In this document: positions 1 to 7,519 of the stretch, in pieces
How the letters are laid out: each line of letters opens with the position of its first letter
How positions within the stretch are numbered: the first letter of the stretch is position 1
Assembly: GCF_036242395.1 (NCBI RefSeq)
Contig: NZ_CP108458.1
Coordinates: 3,472,001-3,536,000 of the forward strand
Reading direction: 5' to 3'
DNA: 64,000 bases
Source of the DNA: Kitasatospora sp. NBC_01266
GTDB lineage: Bacteria; Actinomycetota; Actinomycetes; Streptomycetales; Streptomycetaceae
Position numbers and translations under genes: made by a program
Notes under the pieces: generated by a model
What the model was told of the DNA's origin: nothing
The model's database searches: none
Seen by the model: the letters and a program-made list of their open reading frames with translations, nothing else

Positions 1-789
1 GACCCCTACGCCGCCGCTCAGGCCGCCGCCGCCCGCCTGCGCGAGCTGACCGGTGTCGAGCACCACGACGTCGCCCTGGTGATGGGCTCGGGCTGGGTGC
101 CGGCCGCCGACGCGCTGGGCGAGACCGTGGCCGAAATCCCGGTCACGGACCTCCCCGGCTTCCCCGCCCCCGCCGTCGCCGGCCACGCCGGCAAGATCCG
201 CTCGGTGAAGATAGGCGACAAGCACGCCCTGATCTTCCTCGGTCGCAACCACTACTACGAGGGCCACGGCGTGGCCACCGTGGTGCACGGCGTGCGCACC
301 GCCGCCGCCGCGGGTTGCCAGACCATCGTGCTGACCAACGGCTGCGGTGGCCTGCGCCAGGGCTGGGTGCCCGGTCAGCCGGTGCTGATCAGCGACCACA
401 TCAACCTGACCGCCGACTCCCCGATCGTCGGCGCCAACTTCGTCGACCTCACCGACCTCTACTCCAAGCGGCTGCGCGAGCTCTGCCGCGAGGTGGACCC
501 GAGCCTGGACGAGGCCGTCTACGTCCAGTTCCGCGGCCCGCACTACGAGACCCCGGCCGAGGTCCACATGGCCCGGGTGATCGGCGGCGAGCTGGTCGGC
601 ATGTCCACCACGCTGGAGGCGATCGCCGCCCGCGAGGCCGGCGCCGAGGTGCTGGGCATCTCGCTGGTCACCAACCTGGCCGCGGGCATGACCGGCGAGC
701 CGCTGAACCACGCCGAGGTGCTGGAGGCAGGCAAGGCCTCCGCCGAGCGGATGGGCGCGCTGCTGGCGAAGGTCCTGGAGCGGATCTGA
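1..789 (+). CDS. Purine nucleoside phosphorylase, 5'-truncated by window edge
   Basis: Phosphorolysis of purine (deoxy)nucleosides to base and (deoxy)ribose-1-phosphate, in the cytosol. The reading frame is open from base 1, so the start lies outside the window; 262 residues are visible. Trimeric PNP landmarks are present: the phosphate-loop-like [24 protein letters not shown], the purine-pocket stretch [10 protein letters not shown] with its Glu, GMSTTLEA and the VTNLAAG Asn region. The family is about 265-280 aa, so only a short N-terminus is missing. It sits 127 bp before a phospho-sugar mutase, which fits conversion of pentose/hexose phosphates released by nucleoside breakdown. Its promoter, and any nucleoside-regulon operator, is not visible. 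Confidence 0.93.
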   Translation, partial: DPYAAAQAAAARLRELTGVEHHDVALVMGSGWVPAADALGETVAEIPVTDLPGFPAPAVAGHAGKIRSVKIGDKHALIFLGRNHYYEGHGVATVVHGVRTAAAAGCQTIVLTNGCGGLRQGWVPGQPVLISDHINLTADSPIVGANFVDLTDLYSKRLRELCREVDPSLDEAVYVQFRGPHYETPAEVHMARVIGGELVGMSTTLEAIAAREAGAEVLGISLVTNLAAGMTGEPLNHAEVLEAGKASAERMGALLAKVLERI

Positions 790-916
790 CCCCGCCCCCG
801 CAGACCCGGCCCGGGCGCTCCCCCGCTGCTAACGGGGTGCCCGGGCCGTTCCCGTTGCACGTTCCGCTGCTCGTTTCCCATCGATCCCCCTACCGGATAC
901 CGGAGTAGGCGACCCC

Positions 917-2599
917 ATGGCCCAGGAAAGCACCACCGACCTCCTCGCCCGCGCCCACCAGTGGCTGACCGAGGACCCCGACGCCGAGACCCGCGAGGAG
1001 TTGGCCGCGCTGCTGGCCACCGCCGAGCAGGGCGAGGCGAGCGCGCTGGCCGAGCTGGCCGAGCGGTTCGCCGACCGGCTGCAGTTCGGCACCGCGGGCC
1101 TGCGCGGTGAGCTGGGCGCGGGCCCGATGCGGATGAACCGCGCCGTCGTGATCCGGGCCGCCGCCGGCCTGGCCGCCCACGTCCGCGCGGCCGGGGCCGG
1201 CGACCTGGTGGTGGTCGGCTACGACGCCCGGCACAAGTCCTACGACTTCGCGCGCGACACCGCCGCCGTGATGGTCGGCGCGGGCCTGCGCGCCGCGCTG
1301 CTGCCGAGCCCGCTGCCCACCCCGGTGCTCGCCTTCGCGATCCGCCACCTGGGCGCGGCGGCCGGCGTGATGGTGACGGCCAGCCACAACCCGCCGCGCG
1401 ACAACGGCTACAAGGTCTACCTGGGCGACGGCTCGCAGATCGTGCCGCCGGCCGACGCCGAGATCGCCGCCGAGATCGACGCGGTGGCCTCGCTGCACGA
1501 CGTGCCGCTGGCTGCCGAGGGCTGGCAGGTGCTCGGCGAGGACGTGCTGGACGCCTACCTGGCCCGCGCCGTCACCGTGGTCGACCCGGCCGGCCCGCGC
1601 GGGTTGGACGTGGTCTACACCCCGATGCACGGGGTGGGCCGCGACACCCTGCTGGCCGCCTTCAAGCAGGCCGGCTTCCCCGCCCCGACCGTGGTCGCCG
1701 AGCAGGCCGAGCCGGACCCGGAGTTCCCCACCGTCGCGTTCCCCAACCCGGAGGAGCCGGGCGCGATGGACCTGGCCTTCCGGACCGCCGCCGAGCACAC
1801 CCCCGACCTGGTGATCGCCAACGACCCGGACGCGGACCGCTGCGCGGTGGCCGTGCCGGACGCCACCGCGGCGGCCGGATGGCGGATGCTGCGCGGTGAC
1901 GAGGTCGGCGCGCTGCTGGGTGCGGCGCTGGTCGCCAAGGGCGCGCGCGGCACCTTCGCCACCACCATCGTCTCGGCCACCCTGCTCGGCCGGATCGCCG
2001 AGAGCGCCGGGCTGGCCTACGAGGAGACGCTGACCGGCTTCAAGTGGCTCTCCCGCACCGAGGGCCTGCGCTACGGCTACGAGGAGGCGCTGGGCTACTG
2101 CGTCGACCCCGAGGGCGTGCGGGACAAGGACGGCATCAGCGCCGCCCTGCTGATCGCCGAGCTGGCCGCCGGGCTCAAGCTCACCGGGCGCACCCTGACC
2201 GACCTGCTGGACGAGCTGGCGCTGACCCACGGCCTGCACGCCACCGACCAGCTCTCGGCCCGGGTCGAGGACCTGTCGCTGATCGCCGACGCGATGCGCC
2301 GGCTGCGCGAGCAGCCGCCCACCGAGCTGGCCGGACTGCTGGTCGAGCGGGCGGACGACCTGTCGGCCGGCTCGGCCGAGCTGCCGCCGACCGACGGCCT
2401 GCGCTACTACCTGGCCGGGCAGCCGGTGCGCTCGGCGCGGATCGTGGTCCGGCCGTCCGGGACCGAGCCGAAGCTGAAGTGCTACCTGGAGGTCGTGCTG
2501 CCGGTCGCCTCGGCCGGCGAGCTGCCCGAGACCCGGGTGCGGGCCACCGAGCTGCTGGCGGCGCTCAAGCGGGACCTGGCGGCGGCTGCCGGGATCTGA
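917..2599 (+). CDS. Phospho-sugar mutase (phosphomannomutase/phosphopentomutase-like)
   Basis: 560-residue alpha-D-phosphohexomutase-superfamily enzyme that moves phosphate between C1 and C6 (or C5) of a sugar. The active-site serine loop TASHNP is present (Ser156), followed by the metal loop DPDADR, the sugar-binding loop with EEALGY and the C-terminal phosphate-binding segment RPSGTEPK. The ATG at 917 follows GGAGTAGG at 902-909. The size and EEALGY motif fit the PGM2/phosphopentomutase-like branch common in actinobacteria. Its position behind purine nucleoside phosphorylase suggests it could isomerise ribose-1-phosphate to ribose-5-phosphate; that is inference, since substrate choice cannot be read from sequence. 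Confidence 0.9.
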   Translation: MAQESTTDLLARAHQWLTEDPDAETREELAALLATAEQGEASALAELAERFADRLQFGTAGLRGELGAGPMRMNRAVVIRAAAGLAAHVRAAGAGDLVVVGYDARHKSYDFARDTAAVMVGAGLRAALLPSPLPTPVLAFAIRHLGAAAGVMVTASHNPPRDNGYKVYLGDGSQIVPPADAEIAAEIDAVASLHDVPLAAEGWQVLGEDVLDAYLARAVTVVDPAGPRGLDVVYTPMHGVGRDTLLAAFKQAGFPAPTVVAEQAEPDPEFPTVAFPNPEEPGAMDLAFRTAAEHTPDLVIANDPDADRCAVAVPDATAAAGWRMLRGDEVGALLGAALVAKGARGTFATTIVSATLLGRIAESAGLAYEETLTGFKWLSRTEGLRYGYEEALGYCVDPEGVRDKDGISAALLIAELAAGLKLTGRTLTDLLDELALTHGLHATDQLSARVEDLSLIADAMRRLREQPPTELAGLLVERADDLSAGSAELPPTDGLRYYLAGQPVRSARIVVRPSGTEPKLKCYLEVVLPVASAGELPETRVRATELLAALKRDLAAAAGI

Positions 2600-2618
2600 C
2601 CTCCCGCAGCGCGCGTAC

Positions 2619-2663
2619 GCCAGGGGCCCGCGACCGGTTCGGAACCCGTCGCGGGCCCCTGGC
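2619..2663. terminator. Strong hairpin between convergent genes
   Basis: Perfect 16-bp inverted repeat (2619-2634 with 2648-2663). After one C/C mismatch it continues with four more pairs and a CGG loop. It lies between the mutase stop and the convergent PH-domain gene and so can act for both. A partial direct repeat of its 3' arm follows (GTGCGGGCCCCTGGC and a variant). Confidence 0.8.
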
Positions 2664-2715
2664 GTGCGGGCCCCTGGCGTGCGGGCCTCAGGCCTGCGGC
2701 CTCAGCTCTCAGGTC

Positions 2716-3399
2716 TCAGGCGGCGATCAGCGCAACCAGTGCCACCAGCCCGACCAGCGTCGGCGCGATCACCCACCAGCACCAGTCGACCTTGACCTCG
2801 CCCTTCGCGGTCGGACGCACCGCGTTGGTCTTGGCCTGCTCGCGCAGCACGTCCATCACCTGGTCCGACCAGGCCCGGTTCGAGTCCGGCGCGCCCGGCA
2901 CCGAGACGCGCGGCGGCTTGGGCAGGCTGCCGAACCTCGGCCTGCGCGGGCTCTCGGTGACGGCGGCCCGGGACGCGTAGCGGTTCGCCTTGTTGCGCTG
3001 GCGCAGCGAGACCGGCACCGCCCACATCTGGTAGGTCTTGCCGCCGGCCAGCACCTCGGCCGAGAAGCCCGCGCGCAGCGCCTCGACCTCGGCCCACGGC
3101 ACCACGATGGTGCGCAGCGGGTTGCGGACCAGCAGCCGGTCCTGGCCGGCCGCGACGGACGGCCGCAGGGTGTAGGCGATCACCGGGAAGGCGAACAACG
3201 GCGCACAGGCCAGCGCGACCCACGGGGTCTTGCCGCTGCTGCTCACCATGGCGTCGACAATCAGCCACCCGGCGATCGCGAGCAGCAGTACGCCGCAGAC
3301 GACGGCGGAGGACGAGCGGAAGACGTGGTCGGCGTACTTCGGCCCGGCGGCGGGGGTGGCAGAGCCCCGGTGGGGGGGCGTGCCGGCGGAATCGGTCAT
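2716..3399 (-). CDS. PH-domain-containing membrane protein
   Basis: 227 aa. Two hydrophobic segments near the N-terminus (about residues 30-50 and 60-80) precede a bacterial PH-like domain (about 85-130, with LLVRNPLRTIVVPWAEVEALRAG and the trailing SLRQRNKANRYA). A charged linker and a final membrane segment (about 205-227) follow. Many actinobacteria carry such a protein next to deoC/PNP genes; its function is unknown. The ATG at 3399 is preceded by a CAGAAT -10 hexamer only 7 nt upstream, so the mRNA is probably leaderless. An overlapping frame gives a longer ORF but lacks domain sense. Confidence 0.82.
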   Translation of the reverse strand: MTDSAGTPPHRGSATPAAGPKYADHVFRSSSAVVCGVLLLAIAGWLIVDAMVSSSGKTPWVALACAPLFAFPVIAYTLRPSVAAGQDRLLVRNPLRTIVVPWAEVEALRAGFSAEVLAGGKTYQMWAVPVSLRQRNKANRYASRAAVTESPRRPRFGSLPKPPRVSVPGAPDSNRAWSDQVMDVLREQAKTNAVRPTAKGEVKVDWCWWVIAPTLVGLVALVALIAA

Positions 3400-3400
3400 G

Positions 3401-3424
3401 GGGTCGATTCTGCCCCATCGACCC
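3401..3424 (-). promoter_or_regulatory. Palindrome over the PH-domain gene promoter
   Basis: GGGTCGAT-N8-ATCGACCC, perfect 8-bp arms. The -10 hexamer CAGAAT of the minus-strand gene (3412-3407) lies inside it, as expected for a repressor operator. No cognate regulator can be named. Confidence 0.45.
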
Positions 3425-3504
3425 TTGCGGACCGTCAGTCACAAACGTCACTTTTAGGCCGCAACCCGAGGTCGCCGCACTGCCCGCCGCACCGGGAGCC
3501 GGCC

Positions 3505-3590
3505 GATCACCGGCCTCCGGTGGTCGATCACCGGGCGGATCACCGGCCGATCACCGCACCGATCACCGGTCGGCCACCCGCCGATCACTG
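3505..3590. repeat. Six helically phased GATCACCG repeats
   Basis: GATCACCG starts at 3505, 3526, 3538, 3549 and 3561, and the variant GATCACTG starts at 3583. The intervals are 21, 12, 11, 12 and 22 bp, close to one or two helical turns, so the copies fall on about the same DNA face. They lie in the 439-bp gap between the divergent PH-domain and alpha-amylase genes, about 250-335 bp upstream of the amylase start. They could be a cooperative binding array for either gene. Confidence 0.6.
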
Positions 3591-3613
3591 GCCCAGCGCC
3601 ATTCAGCAACGAT

Positions 3614-3680
3614 TTGCCGAAAGTTTCAGCAATTCCTTGCTGGACTCTTGACGCCGCCCGCGCCCGGGCGGGATGGTCTA
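3614..3680 (+). promoter_or_regulatory. Candidate LacI-type operator and promoter for alpha-amylase
   Basis: TTGCCGAAAGTTTCAGCAA (3614-3632) is a 19-bp palindrome with 16 matching positions. It has the form of LacI/GalR-family operators such as those of maltose regulators. It overlaps a second element CAGCAA-N4-TTGCTG (3627-3642). A -35-like TTGACG lies at 3648-3653 with a weak -10 18 bp further (GATGGT, 3672-3677). The rest of the 3681-3838 leader is GC-rich and ends in a GGGAG ribosome site about 9 nt before the start. Confidence 0.5.
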
Positions 3681-3838
3681 GCGCGCGGTGCACCCCGACG
3701 GCCCTGCCAGCCGTCCGGCGCCCCGCTCCCGCCCATCGGTACCCGCCGCCCGCCGAGCCCCACCCCCGCCCGGCGCAGCCCCGCGAACCTGCGCCGCCGG
3801 TCCTCGGCGGGACGGCCCACCCCCCGGGAGTCCTCCCC

Positions 3839-5638
3839 ATGAGACTGCTCCGACGAGACCGGACCAGCCGCCCCGCCGCCTTCGCCGCGGCCGCCCTGGT
3901 GGCCGGCGCCCTGCTGCCGCTCACCCTGCAGGGCACGGCGCACGCCGCCACGAACCCAGACGGCGGCGACGTGATCGCCAACCTCTTCGAGTGGAACTGG
4001 CCCTCGGTGGCCAACGAGTGCACCACGGTGCTCGGGCCCAAGGGCTACGGCGCCGTCGAGGTCGCCCCGCCCGAGGACTCGATCCGCCTGGCGGGCAGCA
4101 CCCACGCCTGGTGGGACGTCTACCAGCCGGTCGCCTACGACCTGAACAGCCGGATGGGCACCGAGGCCCAGTTCGCCCAGATGGTCACCACCTGCCACAA
4201 CGCCGGCGTCAAGGTCTACGCCGACGCGGTGCTCAACCACACCGCCGGTGCCAACCAGACCAGCACCGACTCGTACGGCGGCGCGAGCTTCAACCCCGCC
4301 ACCTTCACGTACAACAACGTCCCGTACGACAGCTCGGACTTCCACTTCTCGCCGCCCTGCCCCAACGCGGACATGAGCATCAGCGACTGGAACAACGTCC
4401 AGCAGGTGCAGGAGTGCGACCTCTCCTCGCTCTCCGACCTCTACACCGAGAAGGACGACGTCCGCGCCAAGCTGGCCGGCTACCTCAACAAGCTGGTCGG
4501 CTACGGCGTCGACGGCTTCCGGATGGACGCCGCCAAGCACATCGCGCAGGCCGACATGGCCAACATCCTCAGCCGGGTCAACAACACCACCTGGACCAAC
4601 TCCCGGCCGTACGTCTACCAGGAGGTGATACCCGGCAGCACCGGCCAGCTGGCCCCCTCCGCCTTCGAGGGCAACGGCAGCGTGATCGAGTTCACCTACG
4701 CCTACGACCTGAAGAGCCAGTTCAACGGCAGCATCGCCAACCTCAAGACCTTCGGGCAGAGTTGGGGCATCGAGCCGAGCAACCTGTCCTCGGTGATGGT
4801 GACCAACCACGACACCGAGCGCAGCGGCCAGACCCTCAGCTACCAGGACGGCAGCAAGTACACGCTGGCCACGCTCTTCGAACTGGCCTGGGGCTACGGC
4901 ACCCCGCAGGTCTACTCCGGCTTCACCTTCAGCACCAGCGACCAGTCCCCGCCGGCCGACGCCAACGGCTACGTCACCGCGACCGAGTGCACCAGCGGCG
5001 CCTGGACCTGCACCGACCGCAACCAGGGCATCGCCAACATGGTCGGCTGGCACAACGCCACCCAGGGCAAGCCGGTGGCCAACTGGTGGGACAACGGCGG
5101 CAACGCGATCGCCTTCAGCCGCGGCAACGGCGGCTGGATCTCGATCAACAACGGCAGCAGCGCGGTGACCCAGACCTTCGAGACCGGCCTGCCGGGCGGC
5201 AGCTACTGCGACGTCATCCACGGCGACCCGGTGGCCGGCGGCGGCTGCACCGGCCCGACGGTCACGGTGGACGCCACCGGCCAGGCCACCGTGACGGTCA
5301 ACCCCGGTGACGCGGTGGCGCTCTACCCGACCGCCGGCAGCAGCGGGACGGTCAGCGAGACCTTCAACGAGACCGAGACCACGAGTTGGGGCCAGAGCGT
5401 CTACCTGGTCGGCTCGATCCCGGCCCTCGGCAACTGGAACCCGAGCGCGGCGATCCCGCTCTCCTCGGCCAACTACCCAGTGTGGGGCGGCACGTTGAGC
5501 CTGCCGGCGAACACGTCCTTCCAGTACAAGTACCTGATCAAGGACAGCTCCGGGAACGTGACCTGGGAGAACGGCGCCAACCACAGCGCCGCCAGCGGTT
5601 CCTCGGGCGGCACGCTGAACGACACCTGGCAGCAGTAA
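3839..5638 (+). CDS. Secreted alpha-amylase, GH13 with C-terminal CBM20
   Basis: 599-residue endo-acting starch hydrolase, exported. A Sec signal peptide (about residues 1-36, RR-rich start, hydrophobic core, cleavage near AHA|A) leads into a GH13 catalytic barrel. Region I is DAVLNH from Asp129. Region II is GFRMDAAKH with nucleophile Asp230. Region III is YQEVI with Glu262. Region IV is NHDTER with Asp325. The last ~100 residues are a starch-binding CBM20 (VYLVGSIPALGNWNP, then KYLIKDSSGNVTWE). The ATG at 3839 is chosen because the signal peptide starts there; the open frame extends upstream without a plausible start. Regulation is likely through the palindrome about 210 bp upstream. Confidence 0.95.
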   Translation: MRLLRRDRTSRPAAFAAAALVAGALLPLTLQGTAHAATNPDGGDVIANLFEWNWPSVANECTTVLGPKGYGAVEVAPPEDSIRLAGSTHAWWDVYQPVAYDLNSRMGTEAQFAQMVTTCHNAGVKVYADAVLNHTAGANQTSTDSYGGASFNPATFTYNNVPYDSSDFHFSPPCPNADMSISDWNNVQQVQECDLSSLSDLYTEKDDVRAKLAGYLNKLVGYGVDGFRMDAAKHIAQADMANILSRVNNTTWTNSRPYVYQEVIPGSTGQLAPSAFEGNGSVIEFTYAYDLKSQFNGSIANLKTFGQSWGIEPSNLSSVMVTNHDTERSGQTLSYQDGSKYTLATLFELAWGYGTPQVYSGFTFSTSDQSPPADANGYVTATECTSGAWTCTDRNQGIANMVGWHNATQGKPVANWWDNGGNAIAFSRGNGGWISINNGSSAVTQTFETGLPGGSYCDVIHGDPVAGGGCTGPTVTVDATGQATVTVNPGDAVALYPTAGSSGTVSETFNETETTSWGQSVYLVGSIPALGNWNPSAAIPLSSANYPVWGGTLSLPANTSFQYKYLIKDSSGNVTWENGANHSAASGSSGGTLNDTWQQ

Positions 5639-5693
5639 CCACCCTGCCGTCAGCACCAGTTGAGCGCCGGTCCGCCCTCGTGGCGGCCGGCGC

Positions 5694-6002
5694 TCAGCCG
5701 CGCAGCCGGCGGGCCACCACCGCGCCGCCGTAGAGCAGCAGTCCGCACACCGCCGCGCCGGCCACCCCCGCGAGGTCGTCGGCCACCGTCAGCACCGCGC
5801 CACCCGCCCGCAGCACCCGGGGCGCCTCACCGGCCACCACGATCAGCCCGGCCAGCCCCGGCAGCCACTCCAGATAGCTGCGCCGCCGGGCACCGCGCAG
5901 CCGGCGATGCCGATGGCCGTACACCGTGGCCGCCAGCCGCACGCTCACCGCCATCAACAGGAACCCGATCCAGACCAGCGGCCACCGTTCCGACTCGAAC
6001 AC
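5694..6002 (-). CDS. Small membrane protein of unknown function
   Basis: 102 aa with three likely membrane helices (about 8-28, 43-60 and 75-97) separated by Arg-rich loops. The GTG start at 6002 is preferred over the ATG at 6071 because GGGGAGG stands 6 nt before it and the hydrophobic region begins at once. I recognise no domain. It is convergent with the amylase gene. A weak 10/12 match to the nucleoside-regulon palindrome (6040-6051) lies upstream but is probably chance. Confidence 0.6.
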   Translation of the reverse strand: MFESERWPLVWIGFLLMAVSVRLAATVYGHRHRRLRGARRRSYLEWLPGLAGLIVVAGEAPRVLRAGGAVLTVADDLAGVAGAAVCGLLLYGGAVVARRLRG

Positions 6003-6085
6003 CGCGTCACCTCCCCGCTCTCCCTCCCCTGCGGGGACGCTACCCGCGTAACGCGGCGCTCTACCAGGCAACGTGAAGGTTCTGC

Positions 6086-6104
6086 GGGAAATCTGGGATT
6101 TCCC
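6086..6104. promoter_or_regulatory. Perfect 19-bp palindrome upstream of the MBL gene
   Basis: GGGAAATC-TGG-GATTTCCC has 8-bp perfect arms and is AT-richer than its surroundings. It lies in the divergent gap between the small membrane-protein gene (start 6002) and the metallo-beta-lactamase-fold gene (start 6189), so it is a candidate operator for either. Confidence 0.4.
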
Positions 6105-6188
6105 CGACCACTGTCCGACCTGGGCCCCTTATTTCCTGCATGTCCACCTCATATGGAGTGCCAGGACCGGTCCTCGCATACTGATCTG

Positions 6189-6905
6189 ATGACCCCTCAG
6201 GCCACCGCCGTCCGCCGCCTCGACCTCGGCTCCTTCGTCCGCCCCGGCAGCGAGACCGAGGACGGCTACCCCCGGGTGGAGCCGGTGCTCGGCTACCTGG
6301 TCCGACACCCGCGGGGACTGCTGCTCTTCGACACCGGCATCGGCACCGGCGACCCCGGGACCGAGGCGCACTACCGGCCCCGCCGGCGCCCGCTGCCCGC
6401 CGCACTGGCCGCCGCCGGGGTCACGCCCGCCGAGGTGACCGCGGTGGTCAACTGCCATCTGCACTTCGACCACTGCGGCGGCAACCCGCTGCTGCCCGGT
6501 CGGCCGATCCTGGTGCAGCGCACCGAGCTGGCCGCCGCCCGGGCCGGCGGCCACACCTTCGAGCACCTCGTCGACTTCCCCGGCGCCGACTACCGCGAGC
6601 TGACCGGCGAGACCGAACTCTGGCCCGGCCTGTGGATCCTGCCCACCCCGGGGCACACCGCGGGGCACCAGTCCCTGGCCGTCCGCCGCCCCGACGGCAC
6701 CGTGGTACTGGCCGGCCAGGCCCGCGACTTCGCCTCCCACTTCGCGAGCGACCAGCTGGCCCGCCGGGCACGGCACGAGGGCGTGGCCGAACCGCTGCCC
6801 GACTATCCCGCCTGGCTGGACCGGCTGGCCGCGTTCGATCCACGCCGGGTGCTCTTCGCCCACGACGCCTCGGTGTGGACCCCGGCGGCGGACGGGGACT
6901 GCTGA
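6189..6905 (+). CDS. Metallo-beta-lactamase-fold hydrolase (lactonase-like)
   Basis: 238 aa. The metal-binding HxHxDH motif is complete (CHLHFDHCGG), with an upstream FDTGIGTGDPG, a downstream PGHTAGHQS (third His) and a conserved Asp/His region near the C-terminus (LFAHD). The overall plan resembles N-acyl-homoserine-lactonase-type MBL proteins. Substrate is not predictable, and a lactonase role is only one option. The ATG at 6189 lies 7 nt after CATACT (6176-6181), a good -10, suggesting a leaderless transcript; an in-frame ATG at 6153 is less likely. Confidence 0.82.
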   Translation: MTPQATAVRRLDLGSFVRPGSETEDGYPRVEPVLGYLVRHPRGLLLFDTGIGTGDPGTEAHYRPRRRPLPAALAAAGVTPAEVTAVVNCHLHFDHCGGNPLLPGRPILVQRTELAAARAGGHTFEHLVDFPGADYRELTGETELWPGLWILPTPGHTAGHQSLAVRRPDGTVVLAGQARDFASHFASDQLARRARHEGVAEPLPDYPAWLDRLAAFDPRRVLFAHDASVWTPAADGDC

Positions 6906-6944
6906 GCGACCGGGCCGCCGCTGGTCATCTCGACCGCACAGGCC

Positions 6945-7466
6945 CTAGTCGGCGTCCTCGGGGCGCGCGGCCAGGACCCGGGTGAGCAACTCGGTGAGGG
7001 TGGCCCGCTCCTCGGCGTCGAGTGTGGCGAACCACTGCTGCTCGCGGCGGGTCTGCTCGGCGAACGCCTCCCGGACGGCGTTCTCGCCCGCAGCGGTGAG
7101 GCCGGCGGCGACCGCGCGCCGGTCGTCGGGCAGCGGCCGGCGTTCGACCAGGCCGTCCCGTTCCAGGGTGTTGATGGCGTTGGTGACCGCCGAGCGGGAC
7201 ATCGCCGAGATCTCGGCGAGCCGGGCGGGCTGGGTGGGGCCCAGCAGCCAGAGCTTGAACATCAGCCGGAAGCCGGGGAGCGTCCAGCCGCGCGGGCGGT
7301 GGATGTGGCTCTCCAGGTCGGCGACGACCAGGTAGGACAGGTGGAGCAGGTGGTAGGCGAGCGCGAATGCCTCCGGGTCGGCCGGCGACGGCATGCCCGC
7401 CAGCCGGTCGCGCGCATAGGCGGCGTATCTGAGATCAGGTCGGTCCACGCACAGAGTCTTGCGCAT
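6945..7466 (-). CDS. MarR-family transcriptional regulator
   Basis: About 173 aa. The winged-helix core is visible: PARLAEISAMSRSAVTNAINTLERDGLVERRPLPDDRRAVAAGLTAAG contains the recognition helix and the wing with the DDRR signature, flanked by dimerisation helices. It is divergent from an FAD-monooxygenase gene, and a near-perfect 24-bp palindrome lies between them, the usual arrangement for a MarR repressor of itself and its neighbour. Start choice is uncertain: ATG 7466 is clear of the operator, while ATG 7496 would sit inside it. Neither has a good ribosome site. Confidence 0.85.
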   Translation of the reverse strand: MRKTLCVDRPDLRYAAYARDRLAGMPSPADPEAFALAYHLLHLSYLVVADLESHIHRPRGWTLPGFRLMFKLWLLGPTQPARLAEISAMSRSAVTNAINTLERDGLVERRPLPDDRRAVAAGLTAAGENAVREAFAEQTRREQQWFATLDAEERATLTELLTRVLAARPEDAD

Positions 7467-7480
7467 GGCGGCCCGGTGGG

Positions 7481-7504
7481 AGATTGTTACGGCCATAACA
7501 ATCT
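7481..7504. promoter_or_regulatory. MarR-type operator
   Basis: AGATTGTTA-N6-TAACAATCT, with perfect 9-bp arms and a GGCC centre (22 of 24 positions palindromic). It lies between the divergent MarR gene and the monooxygenase, 15 bp before the latter's GTG start. Its AT content stands out in this genome. It is the natural binding site for the adjacent MarR protein. Confidence 0.75.
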
Positions 7505-7519
7505 TCGCGGGAGGGTGCT

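Noticed and set aside
3626-5656. 676-codon minus-strand frame opposite the amylase
   Set aside because: Shadow of the GH13 gene, which has a signal peptide and all four active-site regions.
6040-6051. CTACCCGCGTAA as a fifth nucleoside-regulon site
   Set aside because: Only 10/12 matches, no -10 next to it and no nucleoside gene; expected by chance in such DNA.
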